Below are positions 26,823 through 37,700 of a stretch of DNA of 64,000 bases, in pieces. Both the position numbers and the translations under genes were made by a program. Below the pieces are notes generated by a model. The model searched no databases, was not told where the DNA came from, and saw only the letters and a program-made list of their open reading frames with translations. Source of the stretch: Eulemur rufifrons (lineage: Eukaryota; Chordata; Mammalia; Primates; Lemuridae); contig NC_091008.1 of assembly GCF_041146395.1 (NCBI RefSeq), positions 6,585,501 to 6,649,500 on the forward strand. The letters run 5' to 3'. Positions within the stretch are counted from its first letter, which is position 1; every line of letters starts with the position of its first letter.

Positions 26823-27121
26823 TAATAGCCTTTAAGATTTCTTACTTCCAATCTATAACCGCTTCATCAAATGCTGACATTAAATAATATTAAAAAATAA
26901 GTCCCCACAGATTATTCTTTTCCACTGCAAATAATTGGCATCAAAATCCATGGACATAGCAACTCCAGTCGTCACAACAAAATAACCGTGTGGGCCTGAC
27001 GTCCCACCAGCCCCCCAGGGAAATTTTCACCCTTTCCAAAAGTGGTCTTTACAGTCACCATCGTGTTAACCGCTGGAAACCAAGCACAGTCATTCACCCC
27101 ACTGAATAAAATGCTCTAAAG
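26823..27121. other. Unassigned DNA
   Basis: No gene or repeat was recognised between the minisatellite and the Alu fragment. Confidence 0.4.
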
Positions 27122-27203
27122 CATTTCTTTCTATTTTTAGTAGAGACGGGGTCTCGCTCTTTCTCAGGCTGGTCTCGAACTCCTGAGCTCAAACGATCCA
27201 CCA
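27122..27203 (-). mobile_element. Alu internal fragment, no tail and no 5' end
   Basis: ATTTCTTTCTATTTTTAGTA followed by GACGGGGTCTCGCTCTTTCT and CTGGTCTCGAACTCCTGAGC is the linker and part of the left arm. The right arm, the A-tail and the extreme 5' end are missing. No target-site duplication is visible, so this is a broken remnant. Confidence 0.9.
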
Positions 27204-27403
27204 GTGTTCTTTCTTTTCACTTTAGTTCTCTTTGTTTTTATTTTTTATTTACATTTGGGATATCGTGTGCATAGAATTGGATTAACCACAATCTATTATT
27301 CGTGACATATTCTCATCATAGGTGTATTCATGGCTCGCCTTTATCTAGTTAGCTGTTTTATTAATACTTGTAATTTTAGTAAGGGAATAGTTATCCACAA
27401 TCT

Positions 27404-27450
27404 CCCGACTCACAACTAACAAAGATGCCCATCCTCAAGAATATAGTCGA
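27404..27450 (-). repeat. L2 3' end piece, left of an Alu
   Basis: CAACTAACAAAGATGCCCAT and CCTCAAGAATATAG match the antisense L2 3' region. The match continues directly after the Alu with ATTATATTCTGGTGGGAGTA, so the two pieces are one element. Confidence 0.6.
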
Positions 27451-27790
<340 letters not shown>

Positions 27791-27804
27791 AAGAATATAG
27801 TCGA

Positions 27805-29115
27805 GGATTATATTCTGGTGGGAGTAGAGAAATTAAACAATAAACGTGTTTTTAAGTAAATATAGTACGATGCTATGACAGGAAGTGCCAAAGCTGGGGA
27901 GACAGGCTGCAGTATTAAAGAAGGTCGTTGGATTGGGCTTCGTCTAGAAAGTGTGATTTAGGCAAAGACGTGAAGGAGACGAAAGCATTATCCACGCAGA
28001 TGTTTAGGAGAAGAATATTCCAGTTAAAGCAATACTTGAAGCAAAGATCTCAAAGTGAGAGAGTCCCTGGCATCTGTGAGGGACAGCAAGGAGCACACTG
28101 TGACTACAGGAGACTGAAGGGCGAACAGTAGGGCCACGGAGCCAGAGAGGTCCTGGCCTTGTGTCCCTTGTACTGACTCCAGCTTTTGCCGTGAGTAGGG
28201 TGGGGAGCTGTCTCAAGATCTCAGGCAGAAGAGCACCATGACAGGACTCGGGTTTTAGGAGGCTCACTCTGGCTGATTTGTTGACAATAGAGTCTAAGAG
28301 AACAGGAATAGGAGGAGACCTGAGCAGAGATTCTAGTAACTCGGCACAGGCGGTCAGAAATGGGAAGATCCTGGGTATATGTTTAAATCAGAGCTCACAG
28401 GATTTTCTGAAAGATTGGTTAGGGGACGCAAAAGAACAAAAGTCACTAAAGAGGTTTTTCCAGGTGTCGTGCGTGACTGGAAGGATGGAGTCGCCTGAAC
28501 TGAGGTCAGTGCAACAGAACTGGGGACAGGTTAGGAAGATCCGGAGTTTAGTGTTGGACATGCCGAGTCTGAGAGGTAGTCAACATCCACATGGGGATAT
28601 TTCCGGAGATTTGAATGTGAAGTCTTCACAGCACGTGGTCCCAGAGGTGTGAGGAATGAACCTGTAGGTGTTATGGCTGTGAGCGTAGGCAAAGGATAGA
28701 AAAAAAGAAGAAAGAACGTACCATTCTAAAATTAAGAAATCAGGAAGAAGAGGATCCAGCCAAGAAGACTGAGAAGAAGCAACCAGCAAAATAGAAGGAA
28801 ACCAAAGAATATGGTACCCTGGAAACCCAGCGAAGGAAGTTTATTAAGGAATAAAGAGCGATCAGATGTATCAGACGATACTCACAGGTCAAGTAAGATG
28901 AGGATGGAGAACTGACCATCGGATTTAAGATCACGGAGGTCATCGGCGACCTTAAGAAGAGCACTTTTTATTGGACTCATGAGGGGAAAAGCTTGATCGG
29001 ACTGGATTAAAGGAGAAAGGAAGAATAAGTACAGATGAGAACTGAAGATAAAGGTTTCTGATCCAAAGAGGAGCCAGGAAATGGGGTGATAGGGGATATT
29101 TTTTTAAGATACAAG
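27805..29115 (-). mobile_element. Long L2 LINE with dead reverse-transcriptase frame
   Basis: From left to right the sequence follows the reverse of L2: 3' UTR, then ORF2. Landmarks are GGTGGGAGTAGAGAAATTAA, AGGAGAAGAATATTCCAGTT, CATGACAGGACTCGGGTTTT and CACTCTGGCTGATTTG. Read on the minus strand, 28956 down to 28885 encodes LKVADDLRDL, ending in ILILLDL followed by TGA at 28884-28882. In active L2 this LLDL segment belongs to an RT motif followed by an FDTVDH-like sequence; here the next residues are V, S, S, D, T, S, D. The frame is broken by stops and shifts, so no protein is made. At about 1.3 kb this is a long survivor for so old a family. The 5' half of L2 is missing. Confidence 0.8.
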
Positions 29116-29899
29116 AAAAAATTATAGATGTATATGTTCATAAGACTAACTCAACAGAGAGGGAAAACCTGATGATAAGGAAGGGAGAAGGGAATATGGC
29201 TAGAAAAATGTCCTTGCCAAGGCCGGAGGGAAAGGAGCTGAAGGGTGAAGAATACAGGCTGTTGATGGGTCTGGGGTCTCACGAAGGCAGAAGGGAGGAA
29301 GGTCCATGAGTTGAGGACTTGGGGCACAAGGCATAGAATGGTAATATGCACAGCCTGTGTGAGTTCCTCTCAATTTTCCAGCTCTACTCATATAAGTATA
29401 AATACTCCATTCCAAATTTAGTGTTTAGCAATTGATTGCTCAAGGCAGAGATTATGCAAGATTTTCCATTCTACTCTTTACTCTAATTACCCAAAGCGAC
29501 ATTAGCTCTCAGGAAAAGAGTAAAACTCAAAATCCATATCAGTTTAGACATCTTCAGAAGACTGTCGCATTGAAGTCGGATAATGATAAGGGGCTATTTA
29601 CAAAATACATTTAAGAATTTTCTGAGCGTTTTCCTTCCCTCTCTTATTTACATTTTCCATCGCCGTGACATTTGCAAATTTCACATCTGAGCATAGTTCT
29701 ATGAATGTGCAACTCAAAATTACAGTTTTAAAAAAGAACAAACTAATTAGGTAGAAATTCGAGATCTTTGGCATAGCTAAAAGAGAAGCAAGTTCCACTT
29801 ATTAATTATAAAAAACAAATGTGTTCATAACGACAGAGTTTACAGCAGGGAAGCACATTTCTGCTCAGGAAAATAAGAGAAGTGTTTGCAAACACAAAT
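29116..29899. other. Unassigned DNA
   Basis: The left part (29116-29350) is purine-rich and may be a further decayed continuation of the L2, but I cannot align it. The rest is unique AT-rich DNA. Confidence 0.35.
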
Positions 29900-30250
29900 T
29901 TAAACACCTTCAGTGCCCATGAAATAGAGGATTAGCTGGAGACTTGCTGATCCAATGAAATATTATGTGGTCTTAAAAGAAGGATATCTGTATTCTTTCA
30001 CTTGAAAAGATTTCCAGTATTTCCTTGGTGAAAAAAAGCATGTTACCGTAACATGTATATTATATTAGTATCAATATGAAATCAGAGAAAAAGATGACAC
30101 TCTTAGAAGAATATTCAACAAAATATAAATAGTCTCCTCATAGTAGCGGGAATTATAGTGATTATCTTATGTCCTGCATTTTTCTATATTGTTTAAATTA
30201 TCTCCAATATCATCTTTATAATCACGAAAAATATAATAAAGCCATTATTT
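29900..30250 (+). repeat. L1M-type 3' end, sense
   Basis: TCAGTGCCCATGAAATAGAG and AATGAAATATTATGTGGTCT resemble the end of L1 ORF2. They are followed by TTGGTGAAAAAAAGCATGTT and, further right, TTTTTCTATATTGTTTAAAT. This is the order of an old mammalian L1 3' UTR. Heavily decayed. Confidence 0.65.
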
Positions 30251-31957
30251 GGAATGATGAAAGAGGCAACAATCAAGAACATCACAAATCTATCACACAG
30301 TTATGTAACATAATGAATACTTCCAACTCTTCTCACAGCACACAGACTTAGAATGATAAATGCCAATCTAACTCTATCACTGTCTTGCTTCTGTGCCTTC
30401 AAGCAAATACGAGAGTAATTTGTATGACTGTTTTCTCATTGCAAAAAAAGATAATAAAGAATGATTACACTAGGGTGTGGTGGACTAATTAATCAGCGTA
30501 CGAAAACAACTTTGGAAAAGTGATGTCGGTAATTTTGAAGATTGTGTTTCAATTTACAGATAAAAGTCTGTTCTTTTCCAAGAAAAAAAAATTCAGAACT
30601 CCAGAGACTGGCAGCTCCAAAAGCCAGATTCTACCCTCAGCTGTGTGTAGGCAATTAGTTGCGTGTGCATAATTGAGGGCAGAATTTGGCCCATAAAATT
30701 GGGGATAATCTGGAAATTCTTAAAATCTGGAAAAACTTAAAATCTGTTTGATAAAATAAATGATGAAGTGACCCAATTCAAACGGGCTTTGATGTGTAAG
30801 AAAATAGTGTTTTCACTTACATGAGAAAGTCTTAAAAAAAAAAAAAAAATGTTTAGCCCAATCCAGAACAGACGATTCTTAAAGATAAGAGAGAAGAGAG
30901 TTTCAGCGTTGATCTTTCCCCGGGGTCAGAAAGACCACGTCTGTAAGAAGTGAGTTTGTGTTTCTTTACTATTAATGAAACACACACACACACACACAGA
31001 ACAGAGAGAGAGAAAGAGGGGAGAGAAAAGGTCTGTATGTTAATACACTTAAGCTTTCCAGAGAATTCATACCTGAGTCTTTCACAGGCATCTGCTACAT
31101 TTTCAGTATCTAAAAATCCCTCTATCCCACCCACCCAACTCACTAGGTAGAGTGAGCTCTCTGCAAATAGATCCTTGCCAAAGTGACCTACCTATTGTAA
31201 AATCAGCCCAGACAAAGTGAATTCTCTTTTCAGCTTTTGTTTCTACTTCAATTTTCTTTGCACATGTCGTCTAAAGAGGACCACCAAAGTTTTGCTTCCA
31301 ATAATTTCTGCAACCACTTTCAATTTTTCATTTTAAAAAGGAAATTGGAAAAAAAAGTTAATTCAGATCCATACCTAGATCTTTATCATATTCTGAACGT
31401 TTTCTTTCGATGTCGCGCTTTAAATCTTGACATTATCCTTTTTGTCCTTGCCATGTCACTGGGCAAGGGGTCTTAGCAAAGAAATAACAAAAACCACACA
31501 ACTCCTTTCCCCCATTTCTGCCTCAAAAAAAAAAAAAAAAAAAAACCTAGCTGTGCAATGTGCATAAGCTTCATTCTTCTGGCTGCGTGTGCTGAACTAT
31601 TTATCAACCCACGAAGTATGATCTGTTTCTCCTTTATGGTCCTTTCAACACACAAAAAAAATATTGGCATTGCGTCTCTCTGCCCCTCAAGAGACTCATC
31701 TGGGTTCTGACCACACGACCCACGGGATTAAACCACTTGTACAGAAGTGGAGTCCTTTGCATTTGGATCTCGACACTTCGAAAACAACCTTAAGCTATCC
31801 TCCTGAAAACATTAAAAGGAGCATTTTTGTGTGCTGCTCGGGCATCTTTACAAGTGCTTGTGAAAGAATAAAAGTGGCCGGTTTGCATTTTATATGTTCA
31901 TTATTTCTAAATAGCCTTGCCTATCGCCCTAGATATGGCCATAAAATCAGAAGAGAA
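30251..31957. other. Unassigned DNA with simple repeats
   Basis: No gene was recognised. The stretch 30370-30480 weakly resembles a sense MIR. A-runs occur at 30834-30849 and 31526-31545. The (CA)n(GA)n run is listed separately. Confidence 0.35.
30979..31030. repeat. (CA)n followed by (GA)n-rich tract
   Basis: A pure CA run of about ten units passes into GAACAGAGAGAGAGAAAGAG. It is a compound simple repeat. Confidence 0.9.
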
Positions 31958-31970
31958 AAGCTAAGTTTTT

Positions 31971-32306
31971 CTTTTTTTTTTTTCTTTCTTTTTTTTTTTT
32001 TTTTTTTTTTTGAGACAGAGCCTCACTCTGTTGCCCGGGCTAGAGTGAGTGCCCTGGCGTCAGCCTAGCTCACAGCAACCTCAAACTCCTGGGCTCAAGC
32101 GATCCTCCTGCCTCAGCCTCCCGAGTAGCTGGGACTACAGGCATGCGCCACTATGCCCGGCTGTCCATATATTTTCTTTCTATTTTTAGTAGAGCTGGGG
32201 TCTCACTCTTGCTCAGGCTGGTCTCGAACTCTTGACCTTGAGCCATCCTCCCGCCTCGGCCTCCCAGAGTGCTAGGATTACAGGCGTGAGCCACTGCGTC
32301 TGGCCG
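31971..32306 (-). mobile_element. Lemur-type Alu with shortened linker
   Basis: A long mixed T/C run (31971-32010) precedes GAGACAGAGCCTCACTCTGT. The element ends GCGTCTGGCC. The duplication AAGCTAAGTTTTT lies at 31958-31970 and 32307-32319. Unlike its neighbours, the inter-arm region reads GCCCGGCTGTCCATATATTT, lacking the usual AATTTTTTCTATATAT segment, a short internal deletion. Confidence 0.95.
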
Positions 32307-32319
32307 AAGCTAAGTTTTT

Positions 32320-32604
32320 TCTGCATGGCCTTTCCTTCTTGGGTCTGTGCACCAAAGGCAAGGTATCTCACCATTAAATATTAATATGATCTCCTTGTTT
32401 AAATAATCAAAATCAATGTAATCGATCCGATTAGGCAGCTCGGGGCTGCCCGTCTCCCCTCACCCAGTAAAGCATAAAACCTGCACTTCAACTTGTATTT
32501 TTCAACAGCCAGGTCCAAACACTATTTGTTTCAAACTTCTCGATTTAGAAGTCCCTCCTAATCCCCCTCGGACCTCTTTGAAGTCAGCTCCTAGTTCCAC
32601 AGCG
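32320..32604. other. Unassigned DNA
   Basis: Unique-looking DNA with dense AAT and ATTA motifs at 32375-32435 (for example CAATGTAATCGATCCGATTA). No gene or repeat was recognised. Confidence 0.35.
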
Positions 32605-32793
32605 TACTAGTGTGCTGGGGTTGCCGTAACAAAACACCACAGGCTTAAACAGCACATTTATGTTCTCAGAGTTCTAGCAGCTACAAGGCCAAGGCCAAGG
32701 TGCTGGCAAGGAGGTTTCTCCCGAGTCCTCCCCCCCTGAGCTGGTCTTTTGCTGCCTCTGCACACGGTTGTCTCCTCTGCACAAGTCCCTGAG
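32605..32793 (-). repeat. MaLR LTR, left piece, antisense
   Basis: CTAGTGTGCTGGGGTTGCCG, AACAAAACACCACAGGCTTA, then GTTCTAGCAGCTACAAGGCC, matches the same LTR group as 13069-13490. It breaks off at CCCTGAGAGAG, where a Tigger-type element begins. Confidence 0.75.
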
Positions 32794-33295
32794 AGAGGGG
32801 TCGCTCCTTATTCGTGGGGGGTTGTGTTCCAAGGCCCCCGGGGGATGCTTGGAACCGTGGACAGTCCCCAATCCTACAGGTACTACGTGTTTTCCTACAC
32901 ACACGTACCAATAATAAAGTTTGATTTGTAAATTAGGCACAGTACTCTTGCACTTTGGGGCCATTATCAGATAAAACAAAGGTTACCTTGACACAAGCAC
33001 TGCCATGCGGTGACAGTGGCCCTGAAAGCCAGGATGGCTCTCTCCTAAGCATCACAACCAACAGGTGCAGAGCGGAGCATGTACAGGGGGATACAGGGGA
33101 CACAGGGACGATTCACATCCGCACAGGACGGAGGTGGGTGGCTCGAGACTTCATCACATTAGTCAGGGGAGCACCCAATCCAAAACTTATAAGTTGTTTA
33201 TTTCTGAGATTTCCCATTTAACATTTTTGGGCTGCAGTTGACCAAGCAACCAAAACCACAGACAAGGAAACTGTGGACAAGGAAAGGCTACTGTA
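32794..33295 (-). mobile_element. Tigger-type DNA transposon remnant
   Basis: The left end reads CTCCTTATTCGTGGGGGGTT, then GGAACCGTGGACAGTCCCCA. The right end reads GCAACCAAAACCACAGACAA and AGGCTACTGTA. These are pogo/Tigger (TcMar) terminal sequences. The minus strand from about 33020 to 32955 reads toward ATGGCCCCAAAGTGCAAGAG, the start of a Tigger transposase. That frame then joins directly to the other terminal region, so most of the transposase is deleted. It is a dead, internally deleted copy. It lies inside a MaLR LTR. Confidence 0.8.
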
Positions 33296-33473
33296 TCTCT
33301 CTTTTCGTAGGAGGAAATCCGCCATATTGCATTAGGGCCCCACCCCAATGGGCTCGTTTTAAATTAATCATCTTCTTAAGACCTCATCTCCAAAAACAGT
33401 TACATTCTAAGATCCTGGGGGTTGAGACTTCAACATGTGGATTTGGGAGGGAACAAAATTCAGCCCATAATAC
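33296..33473 (-). repeat. MaLR LTR, right piece, antisense
   Basis: CATTAGGGCCCCACCCCAAT, CTTCTTAAGACCTCATCTCC and CAAAATTCAGCCCATAATAC complete the LTR that began at 32605. Confidence 0.8.
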
Positions 33474-34039
33474 AGAGTCTAACTTCCTTCCATTCATGTC
33501 ACACATTCTCCACCCCGGGAGTTACGGCCAGGCGAACTTCCAGGTAGGTAGGCACATCTTGGGGACTTTTACGTTTTAAAAGCATGCAAGAGCTTGTATG
33601 TTATGAATTAATAGTATTTTTGAAATATTATTTTTCCATCGACATATAGATTTCTTGTCTTTAAAAGAACAGAAATCAGTAGTTGATGAATTAAAGAATC
33701 GTGGACTAACTCATGAAATAATGAGTCGAGTTAATGAATTTGTCCCTGGCGTAGTGACTTTCAAATTGCAACAGCCCACCGTGCGGTGGTTGTGCTGTGA
33801 TTTTGTAAGTAGATGTGCTTCACACACTTTTATAAATGTAAACGCTTATTTACTATGAATACATAGCTAATAATTTCTAACCCCATGTAAATTTTGTCTG
33901 GGGTCAAAAAAAAATTTTTAATTCTTTACAATATTAGATGTGACGGATTCAGTGATTCGTGGATTAAACCATGAGAAGTTCCCTGAGGAATTCTGAGAGT
34001 TCCAGCCGGCCCTCAGATGGAGGTAGTAACTCCCTGAGG
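33474..34039. other. Unassigned DNA containing a candidate exon
   Basis: No assigned repeat. It contains the candidate coding segment listed at 33655-33803. Confidence 0.35.
33655..33803 (+). other. Possible coding exon or pseudogene piece
   Basis: One frame is open here while the two others have several stops. It reads DELKNRGLTHEIMSRVNEFV, followed by PGVVTFKLQQPTVRW, a composition and flow that look more protein-like than most frames in the window. AAAGAACAG, after the pyrimidine-rich TTTCTTGTCTTT, could be a 3' splice site. TTTTGTAAGTAG at 33799-33810 contains a consensus-like donor (GTAAGT). I do not recognise the family. No neighbouring exon was found, so this could be a lone exon in a large intron, a processed-pseudogene shard or chance. 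Confidence 0.2.
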
Positions 34040-34200
34040 TTCTGTTGTCACCTCTCCTCTCGGTCACTTGGCACACATCCTCCTGATGACTCACCCATTC
34101 CCACAGTTTTACTCTCACCTTTCCACAGATGACCCCCAAATCCGTATGTCTTCCCAGCACCCAAACCTACATTTCCAGCTTCCTGCTAGATTTCTCTGCA
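34040..34200 (+). repeat. L2 ORF2 fragment, sense, decayed
   Basis: CTGATGACTCACCCATTCCC and CAGATGACCCCCAAATCCGT, then CACCCAAACCTACATTTCCA, resemble the L2 ORF2 region that encodes the ADDS/T RT motif, with a possible partial duplication. The assignment is tentative. Confidence 0.4.
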
Positions 34201-34299
34201 GTTTTGTAGGCACCTCACATGGAAACCATCTTCTCCTAAAAATCAGATCACCGTGTGACGGAGTGACTGGGGTTCCGAGCCACACTAGCCCACGCTTGC

Positions 34300-34440
34300 T
34301 GGGCAGAGACTGCACAAGTTACTCTGGCTCTCGGAGTCTTCCATCGGTCACTCGATCAATTAAAACCCGCCTCCCTCCTGGGATCACCATGCAGATTAAA
34401 TGAGGAGATAAATTAAAAGTCACCTGCTCAATAGACTAGT
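34300..34440 (+). repeat. MIR fragment, sense, decayed
   Basis: ACAAGTTACTCTGGCTCTCG, CCGCCTCCCTCCTGGGATCA and GCAGATTAAATGAGGAGATA follow the order of the MIR core and tail. Confidence 0.5.
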
Positions 34441-36138
34441 GTGCTACAAAACTAAGAAAATGATGGAAGGAAAGACAGAGGGGAAAAAACAGGCAAGAGG
34501 AAAAGGGAAAGAAAAGAAAGGACAGAAAAATGAATGATTAAAAAGGAAGAACAGAAAAGACGGAAAGTAAAAATATTAGATAGCGACATAAACCTATAGA
34601 TCTATTCTTTAACGTGATGAAGTTAACCTGTTTTATCTTTTTAATATCCATTATAACTATGAGGACGGAAACTCTTCCACCATTCTTTCTTGCGTAGACT
34701 ATCAACAGGCTAAGATTTATTCCCACCCTATTTGATCTACTTTTTCCATTAAAGCTCCTAAGGGCATCCTAATCTCCAGCCACGAAAGACGTATCGTTCT
34801 CAAACCCACTCTGCAGCAGAAGAAGTGGGCATCACCCCCCATCTGTGGCTCCTCCTTCCTTCCTTCCACCTGCCCAGATTCTACCTGCTGTTCTGATCAG
34901 AGAATGAGCCTTCATCCCAGCTCAGCTGAACTGACCGAGAAGAGACACAGTGATCGGTCAGATACACATTTAGTCAAACCACGTGTAGACGTTATCGGTC
35001 AGCAAGATGGGGCTGGAGAAGGCAGCTTGATACCACCAGAATTGGGCTTTTTTATTTTTTTTTTTTTACTCTCTTCCTCCCCATCCACAGATCCGGACTG
35101 TTCCTCCAAAGGATAGTTCATTCTGCAGAGCAGAAACACTTAGCCAGAATCCCTCCACGCTCCTCAGCCTCCTGGAGCTGGGACCCCAGAGATGTGGACC
35201 TTCCGATGTGGCCCTGGAAGGCAGGTCCTGGGTCTCCAGCCCGGAACCACGGTCATTGACTCTATGCAGAAACCTAGACAAAAACATGCACTTCCTCAAG
35301 TCCAGCGGACCCCAAAGAGCAAAGGAGGGAGGTGAACTTAGACCAAGCAAATGCCAAGACCATCTTCCCAACTTCACCAATCCATCAAGTCAGTCTTCTT
35401 GAGGGCATGGACAGAGATAAGCAAGCAGAAGAAAGGGTGAGAGCTTCACTTTTCAACACTTATGGAAGGATCGAAATTTCTATGTCTTGAGTTCAGGCAG
35501 GAACATTAGAAGAGGAGCAATGTGGTCCTGACTGTGTTCTACTTCCCAGTGACTAACTTCAAATCATTAAAACAGGGTTGAAAGCCAAATTGTTCTTTTG
35601 TGGAAATGCTGATTAAGCTAAATGTAAAAAAAAAAAAAAAAGTATAAAAAATACGAATACTGAAAGGAAAGAATAGGATAATGGAAGAAAAAAAATTTTA
35701 AATTGACTTAAATTTTTAAGGTGGAAGTAGGAAAGGAAAAAAGTATGGAAAATTTGTTTTTTTTTTTTAATTATTAAGGCTCATGTGGCCAAAAAAAACT
35801 AAATATAAGAGTTTGTATAACATATGTTTAAACATATATGCATTCCTTTTTCTCTTTGGTGGGTAACATCAGAAGGCAAATTCATATATTTTCATTGCAT
35901 TGTTTGAATTTCCTGAAAAGAAAAGAGAAACTGCTGGACATGAACTCAAAGAATTTGGCCTTTTCCCAACGTACGGTGAGCGTGGGATTATAAAATGCAG
36001 TTTGCTTTCATTGCTGACAGTGCTACAGTGTGGTGGTATAATTGTGGCTGAGAAATAACTGGAACAAGTATCTGAAAACAGGTACCGTACTTGAGTTTTT
36101 CCTGTAAGAGAAAAAAGATATATATGTGTATACACACA
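34441..36138. other. Unassigned DNA
   Basis: Purine-rich at 34460-34570. A strong-looking pyrimidine tract plus CAG at about 35046-35091 (TTTTTTACTCTCTTCCTCCC, then CATCCACAG) precedes a GC-richer stretch to about 35400 with opposing frames of no known family. A-runs occur at 35625-35641. Confidence 0.35.
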
Positions 36139-36603
<465 letters not shown>

Positions 36604-36619
36604 CCTCCTGTATACTTTA

Positions 36620-36797
36620 AATCATCTCTTACATTGTATTAGGTATGTATAATACAATGTAAATAGTTATTATACTAGATTAGATTTTATTTGTATTATT
36701 TACTGTATTTTTAATTTTTATCATTTTTGAATATTTTTGATCCACAGTTGGTTAAATCTGTAGATGCAGAACCTGTGGATTCAGATGGCTGACTATA
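36620..36797 (+). mobile_element. Tigger-type nonautonomous element, right piece
   Basis: AATCATCTCTTACATTGTAT continues the element after the Alu. It ends with ATCCACAGTTGGTTAAATCT, GTGGATTCAGATGGCTGACT and ATA, the inverted counterpart of the left end. Confidence 0.75.
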
Positions 36798-37254
36798 TTC
36801 TCAGGGCTGACGTTTCTCATGCTCATTCTTCAGTCTAAAGATAAGGTTTTTTTTCTTAGAAAGTATAAAAACATTCCACTGAGTCATTTTTGACTTATCT
36901 GAATGCTTTTTAAAAAAAAAATGTTTTGTACGTTAGAAATAGATTTGATGTGTATTTTTTTATGTGAATGAGTCCAAACTCTGCTTTTGAAAGAAAAAGT
37001 TTGAATTTGACATGCATTAAAAGCTCCTGTGATATAGTAGAGAAAAAATACACCTAAAATTATAAATAGCCAAGTTGAAAAAGCTTCAAACTTATGTTCA
37101 AATTACCTCAAATACTGAATTTTCCTCTAAAACTACAGTAAAACTCGAGGGAAACAGAATACTCCAAATTCTGAAAGTAATGAACAAGCAAGAGACCTCA
37201 CATTAAATCAGGAGAGAATATGAATAAGTTGAGATTCATTTATCCATTATTCAA
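36798..37254. other. Unassigned AT-rich DNA
   Basis: No gene or repeat was recognised. Confidence 0.4.
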
Positions 37255-37500
37255 AAAATATTTATTTGCTGTCTACCATGTGTCAGGCGTAGTTTTAAGT
37301 ATTTTTCATAGTAATCAACAATAAAAGATTAAAATTCTAGCTCTGACGGAGCTTTCCATTTTAGGGGGGAGACAGATCATAAACAAGATAAGTAAACTAC
37401 ATCGTGTATTAATGATGTGCTAAGAATAAAATAAAAGGCAAAGAAGGGAATACAAAATATTGCAGGGAACGAGCATGAGACAGATTGAAAAGTCGGAAGC
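37255..37500 (-). repeat. L2 3' end fragment, antisense
   Basis: CTGTCTACCATGTGTCAGGC, then AAATTCTAGCTCTGACGGAG and GGGGGGAGACAGATCATAAA, follow the antisense L2 3' end order. Confidence 0.6.
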
Positions 37501-37589
37501 AAACTGGTTCTTTCCTACAGTTATTTTGAGAAGCACTGCACTAAAATACTGATTTCTTAACTCAGAGTCGTTCCACAAACAACCACATA

Positions 37590-37700
37590 TCACCACGAGC
37601 ACCTACTATGTGCCAGGAGCACCTACTATGGTTAGGTGCCATCCACAAATAGTTTATCTCCTCCTGGGCTTGCAATAGAGTAAGACAATAAATAGGCAAA
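37590..37700 (-). repeat. Second L2 3' end fragment, antisense, with local duplication
   Basis: GAGCACCTACTATGTGCCAG (37597-37616) is followed at once by a second GAGCACCTACTATG (37617-37630), a 20-base tandem duplication of the L2 end. It continues with GGGCTTGCAATAGAGTAAGA and CAATAAATAGGCAAA. Confidence 0.55.

Noticed and set aside
28004..28652. Frames on both strands
   Set aside because: They lie in the decayed antisense L2.
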